Source: Prevotella sp. (GTDB lineage: Bacteria; Bacteroidota; Bacteroidia; Bacteroidales; Bacteroidaceae). From it: a stretch of DNA of 46,380 bases. A program made the position numbers and the translations under genes. Positions within the stretch are counted from its first letter, which is position 1. Every line of letters begins with the position of its first letter. Below the pieces are notes generated by a model. That model was not told the DNA's origin. It worked only from the letters and a program-made list of their open reading frames with translations, and did not search any database. Positions 1 through 7,690 of the stretch are shown here, piece after piece. Location: NCBI GenBank assembly GCA_017483805.1, contig JAFUUL010000040.1:1-46380 (forward strand). Direction: 5' to 3'.

Positions 1-491
1 GTCCAGCACGGGCGGTCCATCAGCGTGGGCATCAGGTACCAGTCCATGTAGAAGTACTGGTAGTGGTCGCTGCCGCCCTGGATGGTGCGGATGCTGTCGC
101 CGCTCATCATCGAGTAGGCCGAGAAGTAGCGGCCCTTGTCCTTGAAGTGGTAGGGTTCGAAGGCGATGGAGCAGTTGTAGAAGTCGGGATTGTTCAGCAA
201 CATGCCGCGGCTGTAGACGAACATCGAGTCGGCCTTGTCGGGGTGTCGCTGCACCAGCCACTCGGTCATCTGCGTGGCCACCTCCACGCGGTTCAGGATG
301 CCCTCCACGCGCAACGACGTCTTGTCCAGTATCTGCGTGGCGCGACTGATGGCCTCCTGGTGCACCGCCTCGCGTGCCTGCCAGACGAAGAAGGCGAGAG
401 CAGCATTAAAGATGACGGCGGCGAACAGCACCACCCACAGGCTCAACTTCACTGACAGCCGGCGACGGATATAGGCAATGATTTTCTTCAT
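1..491 (-). CDS. Membrane sensor protein, N-terminal part (cut by window edge)
   Basis: This reading frame starts at the ATG at 491 on the minus strand and runs off the left edge, so about 163 residues are visible. It opens with a basic stretch (MKKIIAYIRRR), one membrane segment at about residues 17-40, then an extracytoplasmic region that looks like the start of a dCACHE-type sensor domain (SRGMLLNNPDFYNCSIAFEP, then tyrosine-rich YFYMDWYLMP). Such N-termini belong to sensor kinases or SpoIIE-type phosphatases in Bacteroidales; the output domain lies outside the window, so the class is not decided. It lies 89 bp downstream of, and is probably co-transcribed with, the substrate-binding protein gene. 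There is no ABC permease or ATPase in view, so the binding protein may present its ligand to this sensor (inference). Confidence 0.7.
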   Translation of the reverse strand, partial: MKKIIAYIRRRLSVKLSLWVVLFAAVIFNAALAFFVWQAREAVHQEAISRATQILDKTSLRVEGILNRVEVATQMTEWLVQRHPDKADSMFVYSRGMLLNNPDFYNCSIAFEPYHFKDKGRYFSAYSMMSGDSIRTIQGGSDHYQYFYMDWYLMPTLMDRPCW

Positions 492-506
492 TTTTCTATT
501 CTTTTG

Positions 507-591
507 CGTTATGACGTCATAACGTTATCTCGTTATAACGACTTTTCGTTATTCCGACATTTCGTTATTCCGACATTTCGTTATTCCGACA
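507..591. repeat. Palindromes plus three tandem 16-bp repeats in the spacer
   Basis: The spacer between the binding protein and the sensor holds an 18-bp perfect palindrome (CGTTATGACGTCATAACG, 507-524), a 10-bp palindrome (CGTTATAACG, 531-540) and three head-to-tail copies of TTTCGTTATTCCGACA (544-559, 560-575, 576-591). The last copy contains the stop codon of the binding protein gene. The core CGTTATTnCGACAT recurs at 4398-4411 inside the RND operon. Confidence 0.85.
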
Positions 592-1540
592 ATTCCTCAT
601 AACTCACTTCCCTTCCCAGCATCATGTTCTCCACCATCAGGCGGCTGGCCTGCTGCACCATGTCGGGGCGCAAGCGGAACTCGCGCTGCTTCGATTCGCG
701 GTCCACTTGCAGGCGCAGCACCTCCTGCAGCATCAGGCGCTGCAGGGTGCGGTTGGTGGCGATGCGGTCTCTGTCGACGTACTGCATCACGATGTCCAGT
801 GCCTCGTCGGGATGCTGGGCGGCCCACTCCCAGCCACGGCGGCTGGCCTCGGCAAACCGGCGGGCCTGCTGGCGGTGCGTCTGGTAGTACTCGCGGGTCA
901 TGTAGACGCCATCCTCCTGCACGTTGTAGCCGTGGTCGCAGAAGCGGTAGACGGCCTTGTCGCTGATGTCCATGCCGGCCTGAATCAGTTGGTAGTACTC
1001 GTTGTAACTCATAGCCACCATGGCATCGAGCGCACCGGCAATGAACAGATTGACACCTTGCGCGAGATGCACCCACTGGTAGTCCAGATGTTCTTTCATG
1101 CTCATGCAGATGGCCAGATGGCCAAAGCCCAGAAAGAGCCCCACGCGGGCTCCCTTCTGCGAGAGCGGGTCCTTGTCCTTTGCCGAGACGATGACCATAG
1201 CATTGTTCATTGACGTCTGCAGGATGTTGACCAGGGGGATGCCGGCGTCGACAATCTCCAGGGCCTGACAGACTTGCAGCGTCGTGGCCTGACACTTGCC
1301 TGAGCGCAGACGGGCCATGGCTGGCAGCGTGACCGACGGATGCTCGATGCGCACCTTCACGCCAGCCTCGCGGTAAAAGCCCTTCGCCTCGGCCACGTAG
1401 TAGCCCGCGAACTGCGCCTGCGCCGTCCACTGGGGCGTAAACACGATGTCGTCCTGGGCGTATGTGGCGATGCTCAGCAGACTCACAATGACGGAAGCGA
1501 CAACCAACAATACATATCGACGGATCAAATAATGTCTCAT
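581..1540 (-). CDS. NMT1/THI5-like periplasmic substrate-binding protein
   Basis: A 319-residue exported protein with a signal peptide (residues 1-28, ending TYAQ). The mature part begins with the family hallmark of pyrimidine-precursor/nitrate-type binding proteins: QFAGYYVAEAKGFYREAGV, followed by a segment on the ligand-cleft side (LRSGKCQATTLQVCQALEIV). Proteins of this family bind small organic ligands in the periplasm, normally for an ABC importer. No permease or ATPase lies nearby; the downstream partner is a membrane sensor, so a role in signalling rather than uptake is likely (inference). A TACCTTTG element lies at 1565-1572. The stop codon sits inside a tandem repeat. Confidence 0.8.
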   Translation of the reverse strand: MRHYLIRRYVLLVVASVIVSLLSIATYAQDDIVFTPQWTAQAQFAGYYVAEAKGFYREAGVKVRIEHPSVTLPAMARLRSGKCQATTLQVCQALEIVDAGIPLVNILQTSMNNAMVIVSAKDKDPLSQKGARVGLFLGFGHLAICMSMKEHLDYQWVHLAQGVNLFIAGALDAMVAMSYNEYYQLIQAGMDISDKAVYRFCDHGYNVQEDGVYMTREYYQTHRQQARRFAEASRRGWEWAAQHPDEALDIVMQYVDRDRIATNRTLQRLMLQEVLRLQVDRESKQREFRLRPDMVQQASRLMVENMMLGREVSYEELSE

Positions 1541-1564
1541 ATCCTCTGCTTACAAATTCGTTGG

Positions 1565-1572
1565 CAAAGGTA
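1565..1572 (-). promoter_or_regulatory. -7 element TACCTTTG of the binding-protein gene
   Basis: This matches the Bacteroidota -7 consensus TAnnTTTG, 24 bp upstream of the ATG at 1540, with a TTTTGGG stretch about 19 bp further upstream. Confidence 0.7.
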
Positions 1573-1656
1573 CTAATAATTTGCCCAAAACTCATGCTCT
1601 ACCCCACTTTTAACCTCTTTTTAATGACATCTTGCAGGAAAACGAATGAAAATGCG

Positions 1657-1664
1657 TAACTTTG
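1657..1664 (+). promoter_or_regulatory. -7 element TAACTTTG of the HD hydrolase gene
   Basis: TAnnTTTG match 27 bp before the ATG at 1692; divergent from the binding-protein promoter. Confidence 0.7.
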
Positions 1665-1691
1665 CACCTGACAAGTATCAACAGACGAACT

Positions 1692-2147
1692 ATGAACCAC
1701 AATGAACTGTATGACCGTGCTTTGCAGATAGCCATCCAAGCACATCAGGGACAGAAGGACAAATCCGGACGAGACTACATCATGCACCCCATACGGGTGG
1801 CAGAGCGGTGCAAAGATCCGAAAGCGAAAATCGTGGCACTCCTGCACGACACCATAGAGGACACGCACATCACGGCAGACTTTCTGCGCAGCGAAGGATT
1901 CCCCGATGAGATTGTCGACGGCGTGCTCTCTGTGACAAAGCGGGAAGGAGAAGACTACGACACCTTCGTGCATCGGGCTGCACAGAATGCCATCGGCAGG
2001 GAGGTGAAGATGGCCGACCTGGAAGACAACATGGATATTCGCCGACTCAAGGAAATCGCAGAAGACGATGTGGCCCGACTGCGGAAATACCTTCGCGCGT
2101 GGCAATATCTGATATGTCCGACGGTAACATCCTTCAGGAAGAATTGA
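1692..2147 (+). CDS. Small RelA/SpoT-type HD hydrolase (Mesh1-like)
   Basis: A 151-residue stand-alone HD domain. It shows the RelA/SpoT hydrolase pattern: MHPIRVA, the HD box LLHDTIEDT, and KMADLEDNMD, the counterpart of the KLADKLYN box in SpoT and Mesh1. There is no synthetase or TGS domain. The family removes pyrophosphate from (p)ppGpp or related nucleotides; short Bacteroidales members are often annotated as GTP pyrophosphokinase although only the hydrolase part is present. The ATG at 1692 is preferred to an earlier start at 1662 because the promoter element lies at 1657-1664. The substrate is not proven by sequence. Confidence 0.75.
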   Translation: MNHNELYDRALQIAIQAHQGQKDKSGRDYIMHPIRVAERCKDPKAKIVALLHDTIEDTHITADFLRSEGFPDEIVDGVLSVTKREGEDYDTFVHRAAQNAIGREVKMADLEDNMDIRRLKEIAEDDVARLRKYLRAWQYLICPTVTSFRKN

Positions 2148-2235
2148 AGTGGTAGCAGAATGGGCCAGTTCGAAAAGGCCGGTTTCGACACGAGCCGCAT
2201 CTTTGCCACACAGGGCGACTATGCCTACTTACACT

Positions 2236-3138
2236 TCAGGCGACGAAAGACTGGCTTATCATCATCTTCTTCCTGTACTCATTCGGCGACATTCCCAGAT
2301 GCTCGCGTACATACTTGCCGAAGAACGAAGGATTGGGGAAGCCGAGTTGGTCGCTGATCTGCTTGATGCTCAGGTCGGTCTGCTTCAGGCTGTAGCGGAT
2401 GTCCTCCAAGACATGCTCAGTAATCCATTCGTTGGCCGTCTTGCCCGATTGCTTCTTGCAGATGACGGAGAGATACTTGGGCGATATGCACAACTCGTTG
2501 GCATACGACTCGACGGTGCGGTGCTTGTTGTGCTCAGAGTGCAGCAGGTCGAGGAAGCGCTGGAAGTGGGAGTTGCCTGAACTGGTCGGCCTGCTGGTTG
2601 TGGGAGACACCCGTCTCAGTGCTCCGCAGATGCCCAATATGGCGGCTCGCAGCAGGGCCTGGATGACATCGGTACGGAAGGGCGTGTCGGCTGGCTTCTG
2701 TATGCAACTTTGCAGCAGTTCGTAGAAGCGTTCGAAGAACAGTACGTCGCCGTCTACCATCGTCATGACGCGGACTCCGTGTATATACATCTGTTCGTTC
2801 CACACGTACATCTTTTCGTGCAGGAAACTCTGTATGATAGCATTCGAGAGGAACATGGCCTTCAGGTTGAAGTCTGGGCTGATCATGAGGTCAGTCACGT
2901 TAGAGTTGGGAGGTATCACGCCCACCTGGTTCTGGCGGAGTTCGATCTTCTGCCCGTTGATGACGCCCTGCACCTTGCCGCTGGTGCAGATGGCTATGGC
3001 ACTCATGGACACATGAGCCGAGGTGACCTCTGCAAATTTCTGGATGCTGTCGATGATGACGATATCGTTGTCTGAATAGCCGACGTGGATGTCCGCATTG
3101 TCTGTTAATGTTTGGATGCTAATCTCTTCCTGATGCAT
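2236..3138 (-). CDS. AraC-family transcriptional regulator
   Basis: A 300-residue regulator: an N-terminal cupin-like effector domain (residues 1-170) and a C-terminal AraC DNA-binding domain with two helix-turn-helix units (RTVESYANELCISPKYLSV and LSIKQISDQLGFPNPSFFGK), ending in the usual GMSPNEYRK. The start is the ATG at 3138; a longer form would begin with TTG inside the -7 element. It is transcribed divergently from the RND efflux operon and is the likely regulator of that operon and of itself (inference from layout). Confidence 0.88.
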   Translation of the reverse strand: MHQEEISIQTLTDNADIHVGYSDNDIVIIDSIQKFAEVTSAHVSMSAIAICTSGKVQGVINGQKIELRQNQVGVIPPNSNVTDLMISPDFNLKAMFLSNAIIQSFLHEKMYVWNEQMYIHGVRVMTMVDGDVLFFERFYELLQSCIQKPADTPFRTDVIQALLRAAILGICGALRRVSPTTSRPTSSGNSHFQRFLDLLHSEHNKHRTVESYANELCISPKYLSVICKKQSGKTANEWITEHVLEDIRYSLKQTDLSIKQISDQLGFPNPSFFGKYVREHLGMSPNEYRKKMMISQSFVA

Positions 3139-3159
3139 ATTTCTGTTCCTTTTGGGATG

Positions 3160-3167
3160 CAAAGTTA
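3160..3167 (-). promoter_or_regulatory. -7 element TAACTTTG of the AraC gene
   Basis: TAnnTTTG match 21 bp upstream of the ATG at 3138. It shows that the TTG at 3162 cannot be the start. Confidence 0.75.
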
Positions 3168-3178
3168 CGGATTATTCT

Positions 3179-3200
3179 CCAAAAACCATGTTCTTTTTGG
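3179..3200. promoter_or_regulatory. Inverted repeat, possible operator between araC-type gene and efflux operon
   Basis: CCAAAAA and TTTTTGG (7-bp perfect arms, 8-bp spacer) overlap the -33 region of the regulator promoter in the 180-bp divergent spacer. The position fits autoregulation; no binding data can be inferred from sequence alone. Confidence 0.35.
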
Positions 3201-3286
3201 ATTAACATTCGACCTATTTGGACTTTAAGCGCAAAACGGAACACACTTTTATTCTATTAGAACATGACGGTTAGCGACATTTCTAT

Positions 3287-3294
3287 TACTTTTG
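3287..3294 (+). promoter_or_regulatory. -7 element TACTTTTG of the RND efflux operon
   Basis: TAnnTTTG match 24 bp before the ATG at 3319. Confidence 0.7.
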
Positions 3295-3318
3295 CGGCCG
3301 AAAATACTACATCCAGAC

Positions 3319-4377
3319 ATGAAAAAGGTAATTTTAGGACTGCTGGCTATTGTGGCATTGGGCAGTTGCAGTGAGCAGAAAAGCGATGGCGGGAAAGCCC
3401 CGACGCGAGTTGAAACAGAAATAGTCAGTTTGTCGTCTGGCAGCAATAGCCAGACTTACGTGGGCATCGTGGAGGAACGCGAGGCAACGGCAGTCAGTTT
3501 CACAGGCATGGGTGTCGTGAAGCGGGTGCTGGTCAGCGAGGGGCAGGCCGTCAGTCGCGGCCAACTGTTGGCTGAGATGGATGACACTCAGGCCCGCAAC
3601 CTGCTGAGCGGTGCCGAGGCACAGATGGCGCAGGCCAACGATGCGCTGGAGCGCTACACGATGCTGCACGACAACGGCTCGCTGCCCGAGGTGCAGTGGG
3701 TAGAGATACAGAGCAAGGTGGCTCAGGCGAAGTCGCAGTTGGAGGTGGCCAAGAAGAACCTGGCCGACTGCCGGCTGGTGGCTCCCGTGAGCGGCATCGT
3801 CGGGCGGAAGCAGATAGGGGCCGGAGAGACCGCCCTACCCTCACAGGCGGTGGTGACCATACTCGACATCAGCAGCGTGAAGGTGAAGGTGGCCGTTCCT
3901 GAGACTGAGATCGGCAGCATCGCCGCCAATACGCCGACGTCTATCAAGGTGGATGCCATCGGCCAGAGTTTTTCTGGTGCCCGTATAGAGAAAGGTGTCA
4001 CGGCTGATGCGATGACGCATACCTACGATGTGCGCATCAATGTGCAGAATCCGGAGCGGCAGTTGCTGCCGGGGATGGTGGCAAGCGTGCAGTTTAAGGC
4101 CTCCCCAAGCCCCTCCCAAGGAGGGGATGTTCAGATACCTGTGACGGCGGTGCAAAAGAATGCTGACGGGGCGCTCTTCGTCTGGGTGGTTGGAGAAGAC
4201 AGCACCGCCCATAGGACAGCCGTCACCATTGGCTCGACGCAGGGCCGCTCGGCGACGAAGGAGACGCTTGGCTTGTCCAAGAACCGCATTGCCGTCACCA
4301 GCGGCATCAGCGAGGGGGAGCGCATCGTGACTGAAGGCTATCAGAAACTGAGTGAAGGCACACGAGTGGTCTTTTAA
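3319..4377 (+). CDS. RND efflux membrane-fusion (adaptor) lipoprotein
   Basis: A 352-residue AcrA/MexA-type adaptor. The lipoprotein signal ends in the lipobox LGSC. The chain shows a lipoyl-like half motif (VSEGQAVSRGQLLAEMD), a coiled-coil hairpin (about residues 90-145), the second lipoyl half (DCRLVAPVSGIVGRKQIGAG) and a beta-barrel. It bridges the inner-membrane pump to the outer-membrane channel. The start is the ATG at 3319, after the promoter. It is the first gene of a three-gene operon. Residues about 261-271 (ASPSPSQGGDV) are encoded by a repeat element also found in the pump gene; that segment is probably an insertion before the native strand (IPVTAVQ). Confidence 0.92.
   Translation: MKKVILGLLAIVALGSCSEQKSDGGKAPTRVETEIVSLSSGSNSQTYVGIVEEREATAVSFTGMGVVKRVLVSEGQAVSRGQLLAEMDDTQARNLLSGAEAQMAQANDALERYTMLHDNGSLPEVQWVEIQSKVAQAKSQLEVAKKNLADCRLVAPVSGIVGRKQIGAGETALPSQAVVTILDISSVKVKVAVPETEIGSIAANTPTSIKVDAIGQSFSGARIEKGVTADAMTHTYDVRINVQNPERQLLPGMVASVQFKASPSPSQGGDVQIPVTAVQKNADGALFVWVVGEDSTAHRTAVTIGSTQGRSATKETLGLSKNRIAVTSGISEGERIVTEGYQKLSEGTRVVF
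4099..4130 (+). repeat. GC-rich in-frame element, single arm (copy A1)
   Basis: GCCTCCCCAAGCCCCTCCCA continuing into AGGAGGGG matches the left arm of the 102-bp element in the pump gene. It is translated as ASPSPSQGG inside the adaptor. Confidence 0.8.
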
Positions 4378-4388
4378 TTTCGATACAA

Positions 4389-4411
4389 CGTAATATCGTT
4401 ATTACGACATA
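4389..4411 (+). repeat. Hairpin and CGTTATTACGACAT motif in the operon spacer
   Basis: CGTAATA/TATTACG (7-bp arms, 4-bp loop, 4389-4406) overlaps CGTTATTACGACAT (4398-4411), which matches the core of the three tandem repeats at 544-591 with one difference. Both sites lie in short spacers inside operons. Confidence 0.6.
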
Positions 4412-4432
4412 ACGAAAATAGTAATTGAAAAG

Positions 4433-7400
4433 ATGAAACAGATGAATTGGCTCAAGTGGCCATTGGAGCACTACTCTATATCGGTGCTCATCATACTTAT
4501 CTTGTTTGTGATGGGCATCTACGGCATGTACGTGATGCCGAAAGACGAGTTTCCGCACGCCACCATCCGACAGGGTGTGGTGGTGGCCGTCTATCCTGGT
4601 GCCACCAGCGAGGAGATAGAACAGCAGGTGGCTCGTCCGCTGGAGCGCTACCTCTTTACTTATGGCGAGGTGAACCGCACGAAGACCACTACCACCTCGC
4701 AGAACGGTATGTGCATCGTGATGGTGAAACTGAACGACGATGTGAACAACAAGGACGAGGTGTGGAGCAAGATCAAGCACGGGCTGAACACCTTCAAGTC
4801 GTCACTGCCCGCTGGGGTGCTGGCCGTGGTCGTCAACGATGACTTCGGCAACACCTCGGCCCTGCTCATCGCTGTGGAGAGCGGACAGCGCAGTTATCGA
4901 GAGTTGAAGGACTACAGCGACCGCCTTAGCGACCACCTGCGCCGCATCCCCTCTGTGGCCAACGTCAAACTCTTCGGCGAACAGAAGGAGCAGATATCGC
5001 TCTACGTGGACCGAGAGCGGCTGCAGGCCTACGGCGTCGGCCAGCAGATGCTCTTCAGCCGTCTGCAGGCCCAGGGCATCACCACCATGAGCGGCAGCAT
5101 CAGCGACGATGACCAGCAGGTGCCCATCCATGTGGCGCCGACGGAGAACAGCGTCGAGGAGATAGCCAACCAAATCATCTTCAGCGACCCCGTCTCGGGC
5201 AAGGTGGCACGGGTGAGAGACGTGGCCCGTGTGGTGCGTGAGTACGACACCCAGAGCAGTCGCATCGAACAGGACGGCCACCCCTGTGTGCTGCTGTCGA
5301 TGGAGATGACGCCAGGCAACAATGTGGTGCAGTACGGCAAGGAGATAGACCAGGTGCTCGATGAGTTCCGCCAGAGCGAACTGCCAGACGATGTCACCAT
5401 CACCCGCATTGCCGACAAGCCGAAGGTGGTGGCACTGAGCGTCAGCGACTTCCTGCGCGACCTCATCATCTCGATGGTCATCATCATCCTCGTCATGATG
5501 GTGCTCTTCCCGCTGCGCTCGGCCATCGTGGCCTCAATCACCATTCCGCTGAGCACGTTTGTCTCGGTAGCCATTATGTATATGGTGGGCATCGAACTGA
5601 ACATCGTCACGCTGGCGGCACTCATCGTGGTGCTGGGTATGATTGTCGACAATGCCATCGTAGTCATCGACGGCTATCTGGAATATCTCGGCAAGGGCTA
5701 TGCCCCCAAGGATGCCGCCATCGAGTCGTCGCGCCAGTACTTCATGCCGATGATGCTGGCCACGCTCTGCATCTGTGCCATCTTCTATCCCTTCCTGCTG
5801 ACCATGAAGGGTATGTTCCACGATGCGCTTGAGGATTTCCCCGTCACCATCACCATCAACCTGATGGTGTCGCTGCTGCTGGCCGTGACGGTCATCCCGT
5901 TCTTGGAGATCATGCTGATTAAGCCGAAAGCCTCCCCAAGCCCCTCCGAAGGAGGGGATGTTGCGATACATGAATTTAATGGTTCTTCTATTCAAACAAC
6001 CCCTCCTTCGGAGGGGCTTGGGGAGGCTTACAGCGGCAACGCCATCACCCACTGGGTGCAGAATACTTATAATCACGTGCTCGACTGGACCTTCGGTCAC
6101 CCCTGGCTCACCATCGGCGGCGGCATCGGCGTGATTCTGCTGTCGTGCCTCATCATGCCGACACTGAAGATCCGCCTCTTCCCCTACGCCGACCGCGACC
6201 AGTTTGCCGTGGAGATATTCCTGCCTGAGGGCAAGGGCATGGCTGAGACGGAAGTCATAGCCGACAGCGTCTATCGTGCCATGCGGCCCGACGAGCGCAT
6301 CACGGGCATCACCAGTTTCATCGGTTGTTCGTCGCCTCGCTTCATGGATGCCTACGCACCCCAGATGGCTGGCAAGAACTATGCGCAGTTCATTGTCAAC
6401 ACCAAGTCGGACAAGGCAACGCTCGACCTCCTGGCCGACTATCAGCCGCGACTGAGCGAAGCCTTCCCCGATGCCTACGTCAAGTTCAAGCGGCTGGACT
6501 ATCTGGAGGTCAGCGAACTGGAGTATCGTTTCTATGGCGACGACCTCGACTCGCTGCACACCGTGGCTGAGCGGCTGATGGAGCGTATGCGGGAGATGCC
6601 TGAGTTGGAGTGGGTGCACACCGACTACCTGCAGCCCTACCCAATCATTAATGTGGAACTCGATCCCGTCACCTCGGCCCAGTTGGGCATCACTCGCACT
6701 ACGGCAGCACTGGCCCTGAGTGCCACCTCGAGCGACCTGCGAGTGGGACAGATTTGGGAAAAGGACTACGAACTGCCCATCATCGTTCGCGACAACAGCG
6801 ATATGACCTACTCCGACATCGAGAACCTGGGCGTTGTCACACCCATTAGTATGGTGTCGGCAGGACTGACCAGTTCCAACAAGACCGTACCGCTGCGCCA
6901 GATAGCCAAAGTGAGCCCGCTGTGGAGCGAGAGCCGCATCCTGCATCGCGGCGGAGAACGCTGCATCACCGTGACGGCCCAGTTTGCACAGGGTGTCTAC
7001 ACCGCTCCCGTCGAGCAGCGCATTGCGCAGATCATGCAGGAGGAGATAGACATTCCTCAAGGCGTAAGGTGCGAAGTGGGCGGTGAGATAGAGTATGGCG
7101 ACGAGGCCATGCCTCAGATCATCGGTGGCATCGTCATCGCTATGATCATCGTATTCTTCTTCCTGCTGTTCAACTTCAAGAAGTACGGCATTACGCTGGT
7201 CTGCATGGCTGCCCTCGGACTGATGATTCCTGGTGCACTGATCGGTCTGGGACTGATGAACCGCGCACTGGGCCTGACCAGCATCTTCGGCCTCATCACC
7301 CTGATGGGAATGATCATGCGCAACGAGATTCTGATCTTCGAACATGCCATCGATTTGATAAAGAAATATATAGCCGAGCATGGCAACTGGACCATAGACC

Positions 7401-7633
7401 GCAAGGCCTATAATGCCGCAGTAAAGCAGGCCGCCTACGATGCCGGCAAGCGCCGCATGGTGCCCATCTTCCTGACCACCGCAACGACGGCTGTCGGCGT
7501 GGTGCCGATGATCATCGCCCAGTCGAGTTTCTGGATGCCCGTAGGCGTCACCATCTTTGCCGGTGGCATCGGCTCACTCATCATGGTAGTCACCATGCTG
7601 CCCGTCATCTATTGGAAAGTCAGCACGAAATAA
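4433..7633 (+). CDS. RND-family efflux pump, inner-membrane subunit
   Basis: A 1066-residue proton-driven transporter of the AcrB/HAE class. It has the typical N-terminal membrane helix, two large periplasmic loops, and the TM4 motif LGMIVDNAIVVIDGYLEYL, where the acidic proton-relay position is kept as D followed by N. The family expels drugs or other amphiphiles across both membranes with an adaptor and TolC. Between TM6 and TM7, in the cytoplasmic loop at about residues 499-532, a 102-bp inverted-repeat element is read in frame and adds 34 residues (begins KASPSPSEGGDV, ends PPSEGLGEA). Both halves of the pump remain intact around it. The gene follows the adaptor by 55 bp. Confidence 0.93.
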   Translation: MKQMNWLKWPLEHYSISVLIILILFVMGIYGMYVMPKDEFPHATIRQGVVVAVYPGATSEEIEQQVARPLERYLFTYGEVNRTKTTTTSQNGMCIVMVKLNDDVNNKDEVWSKIKHGLNTFKSSLPAGVLAVVVNDDFGNTSALLIAVESGQRSYRELKDYSDRLSDHLRRIPSVANVKLFGEQKEQISLYVDRERLQAYGVGQQMLFSRLQAQGITTMSGSISDDDQQVPIHVAPTENSVEEIANQIIFSDPVSGKVARVRDVARVVREYDTQSSRIEQDGHPCVLLSMEMTPGNNVVQYGKEIDQVLDEFRQSELPDDVTITRIADKPKVVALSVSDFLRDLIISMVIIILVMMVLFPLRSAIVASITIPLSTFVSVAIMYMVGIELNIVTLAALIVVLGMIVDNAIVVIDGYLEYLGKGYAPKDAAIESSRQYFMPMMLATLCICAIFYPFLLTMKGMFHDALEDFPVTITINLMVSLLLAVTVIPFLEIMLIKPKASPSPSEGGDVAIHEFNGSSIQTTPPSEGLGEAYSGNAITHWVQNTYNHVLDWTFGHPWLTIGGGIGVILLSCLIMPTLKIRLFPYADRDQFAVEIFLPEGKGMAETEVIADSVYRAMRPDERITGITSFIGCSSPRFMDAYAPQMAGKNYAQFIVNTKSDKATLDLLADYQPRLSEAFPDAYVKFKRLDYLEVSELEYRFYGDDLDSLHTVAERLMERMREMPELEWVHTDYLQPYPIINVELDPVTSAQLGITRTTAALALSATSSDLRVGQIWEKDYELPIIVRDNSDMTYSDIENLGVVTPISMVSAGLTSSNKTVPLRQIAKVSPLWSESRILHRGGERCITVTAQFAQGVYTAPVEQRIAQIMQEEIDIPQGVRCEVGGEIEYGDEAMPQIIGGIVIAMIIVFFFLLFNFKKYGITLVCMAALGLMIPGALIGLGLMNRALGLTSIFGLITLMGMIMRNEILIFEHAIDLIKKYIAEHGNWTIDRKAYNAAVKQAAYDAGKRRMVPIFLTTATTAVGVVPMIIAQSSFWMPVGVTIFAGGIGSLIMVVTMLPVIYWKVSTK
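5928..6029 (+). repeat. 102-bp element with 30-bp perfect inverted termini inside the pump gene (copy A2)
   Basis: Arms 5928-5957 and 6000-6029 are exact reverse complements (AAGCCTCCCCAAGCCCCTCC... and its complement), around a 42-bp AT-richer centre. Length 102 is divisible by three and there is no stop in the gene's frame, so the pump reads through it. No transposase is encoded. Confidence 0.92.
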
Positions 7634-7671
7634 AGACCCACCCCCTACCCCTCCCTGAATGGAGGGGAGTA
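7634..7671 (+). repeat. GC-rich element arm directly after the pump stop codon (copy B0)
   Basis: AGACCCACCCCCTACCCCTC onward to GGAGGGGAGT begins at the base after the pump stop codon. It is close to the reverse complement of copy B1 at 7769-7806, so the two form an inverted pair around the start of the TolC-like gene. Confidence 0.85.
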
Positions 7672-7690
7672 AATAGATTATTCCTATCGA

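Noticed and set aside
544-591. Tandem 16-bp repeats considered as a small CRISPR array
   Set aside because: The copies are directly adjacent with no spacers and no cas genes are present.
2160-2357. 65-codon plus-strand frame after the HD hydrolase gene (starts MGQFEKAGFD)
   Set aside because: Most of it is antisense to the AraC gene; the first 25 residues could be a remnant, but nothing supports it as a gene.
5534-7381. 615-codon open frame on the minus strand across the pump gene
   Set aside because: It is antisense to a full RND pump and is rich in His, Gln and Asp as expected from complement of GC-rich codons; no domain or start signal.
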